NCBI GenBank assembly: GCA_028691285.1
Contig: JAQUZO010000005.1
Location: 1-42,090 of the forward strand
Direction: 5' to 3'
Source: Anaerovibrio sp.
GTDB taxonomy: Bacteria; Bacillota; Negativicutes; Selenomonadales; Selenomonadaceae
Length of the DNA: 42,090 bases
The notes under the pieces are model-generated. The model saw only the letters and a list, made by a program, of their open reading frames with translations, was not told the origin of the DNA and did not search any database. This document shows positions 40,201 through 42,090 of the stretch, in pieces. Position numbers and translations under genes: made by a program. Each line of letters opens with the position of its first letter. Positions within the stretch are counted from its first letter, which is position 1.

Positions 40201-41367
40201 TCACAAAACCTTGCTGTATACATATCTGGCAATCACGGCCTGACTGAATACCAAAACAGCCAGCATACCGAATGACACATACAAGCTGGTGCCATTCGCA
40301 ACAAAACCAATCACCGCCGGTCCCATCAGGATACCCAGATAACCAAAGGTACTGACTGCCGATACAGCCTGGCTGACAGGCATTACCTTCTGCCGTCCCA
40401 TCAGGGAGAAAAACACCGGCACCATGTTGGCGCTGCCAATGCCAATGAGGAAAAATCCCAGATACAGCATCCATTCAAAGGGAGAAGCAATCAGCAGCAC
40501 AAAGCCTCCGGCCGCCAGACAGGCTCCGCCAATAGTCACTGCAGGACTGCCCAGCTTCGTAACCGCCCAGTCCCCTGTCAGCCGCATAATCAGCATGGCC
40601 GCTGAAAATACCGTAAAGCCTACACCAGCCATGCTCATATCAAAATGCTTCACCTCTGTGAGGAAAACGCCGCTCCAGTCCATGACAGCCCCCTCTGTCA
40701 AAAAGGAAACAAAGGCAATCATGGCGATAAACACAATAATCCCCCTGGGAAACGCCAGCAGGGAGCCCTGGCGTTGTTCACCGCCATTGTTCAGGAGGTG
40801 CCTGTAAAAGACCAGCAGCACACCGCCGATAATGCCGCCGGCAATCAAAGTGGCCTGCAGATGGTTAAGACCAAGATTCAGCCAGAGACTGAAAATGCCT
40901 GCTCCCACAAAACCACCAACGCTCCAAAAGGCGTGCATGCCTGACATCAGGCGCCTGCCGGATTCTCTTTCCACAATCACCGCCAGGACATTTACTACAA
41001 CATCCACTGCCCCCATCAAGGCGCCCAGAAGCAAGATCAGCAGTGCTGCCAGCCAAAGATCATTCGCCTGAGTGAGCAGGATCAGAACCAGTGCATAGCC
41101 GATGCCTGCCACTGTCAGTACCTTGCGGCAGCCCCATTTTGACGAAGCTGCACCGGAAAATGGCATCGTAAAAAGTGAGCCAATGCCCACGCATAAAAGG
41201 AGCAGTCCCAGTATATCCTCTGAGAGCTGCAGTCTCATCTTGATCAGGGGCACAAGCGGAGCCCAGGTAGCCGCCCCAAAGCCGCCTACAAAAAACAACG
41301 CCTTGGCTGCCCACTGCTGCCATTTTTGTTCCTTTTTGCCGCTGTTCAGCATAATATTTTCTTTCAC
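40201..41367 (-). CDS. MFS transporter (YbjJ-like)
   Basis: A membrane transporter of about 388 residues and 12 helices. The first helix (ALFFVGGFGAATWAPLVPLIK), the loop after helix 2 (SGAASSKWGCRKVL), and MSGMHAFWSVGGFVGAG in helix 5 match the YbjJ-like MFS subgroup. Its substrate is not known. The likely start is GTG 41367, whose G is the last base of the CNNM gene stop (TAGTG), giving translational coupling with AGGA 9 nt upstream. ATG 41352 is possible but has a weak site. It ends at a strong terminator. Confidence 0.88.
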   Translation of the reverse strand: MKENIMLNSGKKEQKWQQWAAKALFFVGGFGAATWAPLVPLIKMRLQLSEDILGLLLLCVGIGSLFTMPFSGAASSKWGCRKVLTVAGIGYALVLILLTQANDLWLAALLILLLGALMGAVDVVVNVLAVIVERESGRRLMSGMHAFWSVGGFVGAGIFSLWLNLGLNHLQATLIAGGIIGGVLLVFYRHLLNNGGEQRQGSLLAFPRGIIVFIAMIAFVSFLTEGAVMDWSGVFLTEVKHFDMSMAGVGFTVFSAAMLIMRLTGDWAVTKLGSPAVTIGGACLAAGGFVLLIASPFEWMLYLGFFLIGIGSANMVPVFFSLMGRQKVMPVSQAVSAVSTFGYLGILMGPAVIGFVANGTSLYVSFGMLAVLVFSQAVIARYVYSKVL

Positions 41368-42090
41368 TATTCTTTTTCCTGTTCCTGTAATGTACAAATA
41401 ATTTTATTGATACGGTATTTATCCAAGCCTTCGATGCGGAAAATAAACTGTTCCCACTGAACACTTTCATCCTTTTTAGGTATATAGCCGAACAGTGCCG
41501 TCACAAAACCGCCCATGGTCTGATAATGGTCCTGGTCCTCGTCCGGCAGCTCATCTATGTCAAACTTATCCTTGAAGTCGTCAATAGAACACAAGCCATC
41601 AATATTCCAGGAATTGTCATCCCTGGAGGTAATCTGAGCCAGCTCCGGTTCGTTGATATTGTTGGTATCCCCTATCAGCTCCAGCAGAATATCCTGCAGG
41701 GTGATGAACCCTATGACACCGCCATATTCATCCAATACAGCAGCCTCATGGATGCCTGTCTCCTGGAACTGCTCCAAAATGCGGAAGCTCTCCATAGAGC
41801 GCGGGATGACCATCGGCTTTCTGATAAATTTGGTCAGGTCCAGCGGCTGGTTATCCAAAGCCGCATTGAAAACATCCTTTATATAGATTACGCCGCAGAA
41901 ATCATCCAGACTCTCCCTGCCTACCGGAATAATCGCTTCCGAAGTCGCACGAATAAGCGTCATATTCTGCTCAAGACTGTCCGTCAGGTCAATCCACATC
42001 ACCTGCGTACGGGGTGTCATCAGAGAATATGCCGTCTGATCACTCATGTGGAAAACCCGATCAACAAGATTCTGCTCCTTTTTTTCAAAG
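41367..42090 (-). CDS. CNNM/CorC-HlyC family CBS-domain transporter (C-terminal part, cut by window edge)
   Basis: The visible C-terminal part of a CNNM-type (hemolysin-like) membrane protein. These proteins are linked to Mg2+/Co2+ efflux. It opens at the window edge with FEKKEQNLVDRVFHMSD, then the CBS pair (SLMTPRTQVMWID to about GGVIGFITLQDILLELIGD), and ends with a CorC_HlyC domain (DNSWNIDGLCSIDDFKDKF, TMGGFVTALFGYIPKKDESV). The membrane DUF21 domain lies beyond 42090. A reading from the ATG at 42047 would be short and lacks a ribosome site, and the frame stays open to the edge. Its stop overlaps the MFS start, so the pair is coexpressed. Confidence 0.92.
   Translation of the reverse strand, partial: FEKKEQNLVDRVFHMSDQTAYSLMTPRTQVMWIDLTDSLEQNMTLIRATSEAIIPVGRESLDDFCGVIYIKDVFNAALDNQPLDLTKFIRKPMVIPRSMESFRILEQFQETGIHEAAVLDEYGGVIGFITLQDILLELIGDTNNINEPELAQITSRDDNSWNIDGLCSIDDFKDKFDIDELPDEDQDHYQTMGGFVTALFGYIPKKDESVQWEQFIFRIEGLDKYRINKIICTLQEQEKE

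Overview
The window reads as ordinary chromosome from a motile, anaerobic-type Firmicute with about 50% GC. My best guess is a diderm member of the Negativicutes (Selenomonas/Anaerovibrio-like). The guess rests on Firmicute-type gene clusters (rbgA-rnhB-ylqG-ylqH, yebC-ruvC, mutS2 with a U32 protein) together with an HlyD-type periplasmic adaptor and chemotaxis/flagellar genes. This is inferred from gene content only. Almost every gene is on the minus strand; exceptions are a small leader-like ORF (6334-6609), a HIT-like protein (9526-10362) and aroE (33846-34703). No tRNA, rRNA, CRISPR, insertion sequence or prophage was recognised, and no gap exceeds 300 bases.

Layout from left to right: 5' part of cheA (cut by the window edge); sbcC-sbcD; a DHH phosphoesterase; a 91-codon Nif11-like small ORF with its own promoter and a long hairpin terminator; a lipid-kinase/MOP-flippase pair; a HIT-like DUF4931-type protein; an NSS amino-acid symporter; a 65-codon orphan; an unusually long glutamine synthetase; an HlyD adaptor; a secreted repeat protein preceded by three 11-bp direct repeats; a short uridine-kinase-like enzyme; the pit/DUF47 phosphate pair; an aspartate/aromatic aminotransferase and aspartokinase; ruvC, yebC, tyrS, a class A PBP, mutS2 and a large U32 protein; comM; aroE; then ubiX, yraN, ylqH/flhX, a FliK-like protein, rnhB and rbgA as one long leftward operon; an MFS transporter; and a CNNM/CBS transporter cut by the right edge.

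Functional themes are DNA repair and recombination (SbcCD, RuvC, MutS2, ComM), translation and ribosome maturation (TyrS, RbgA, U32/RlhA-like), nitrogen and aspartate-family amino acids (GlnA, aminotransferase, LysC, NSS), envelope synthesis (PBP1, flippase, lipid kinase), phosphate uptake, and motility (CheA, FliK-like, FlhB-C-like).

I see no obvious multi-gene undescribed system. The best candidates for new biology are small: the Nif11-like precursor-like ORF with its structured 3' end, the OmpR/PmrA-like triple box driving the duplicated His-rich secreted protein, the structured leaders of glnA and rbgA, and short structured spacers at yebC-ruvC and lysC-aminotransferase.
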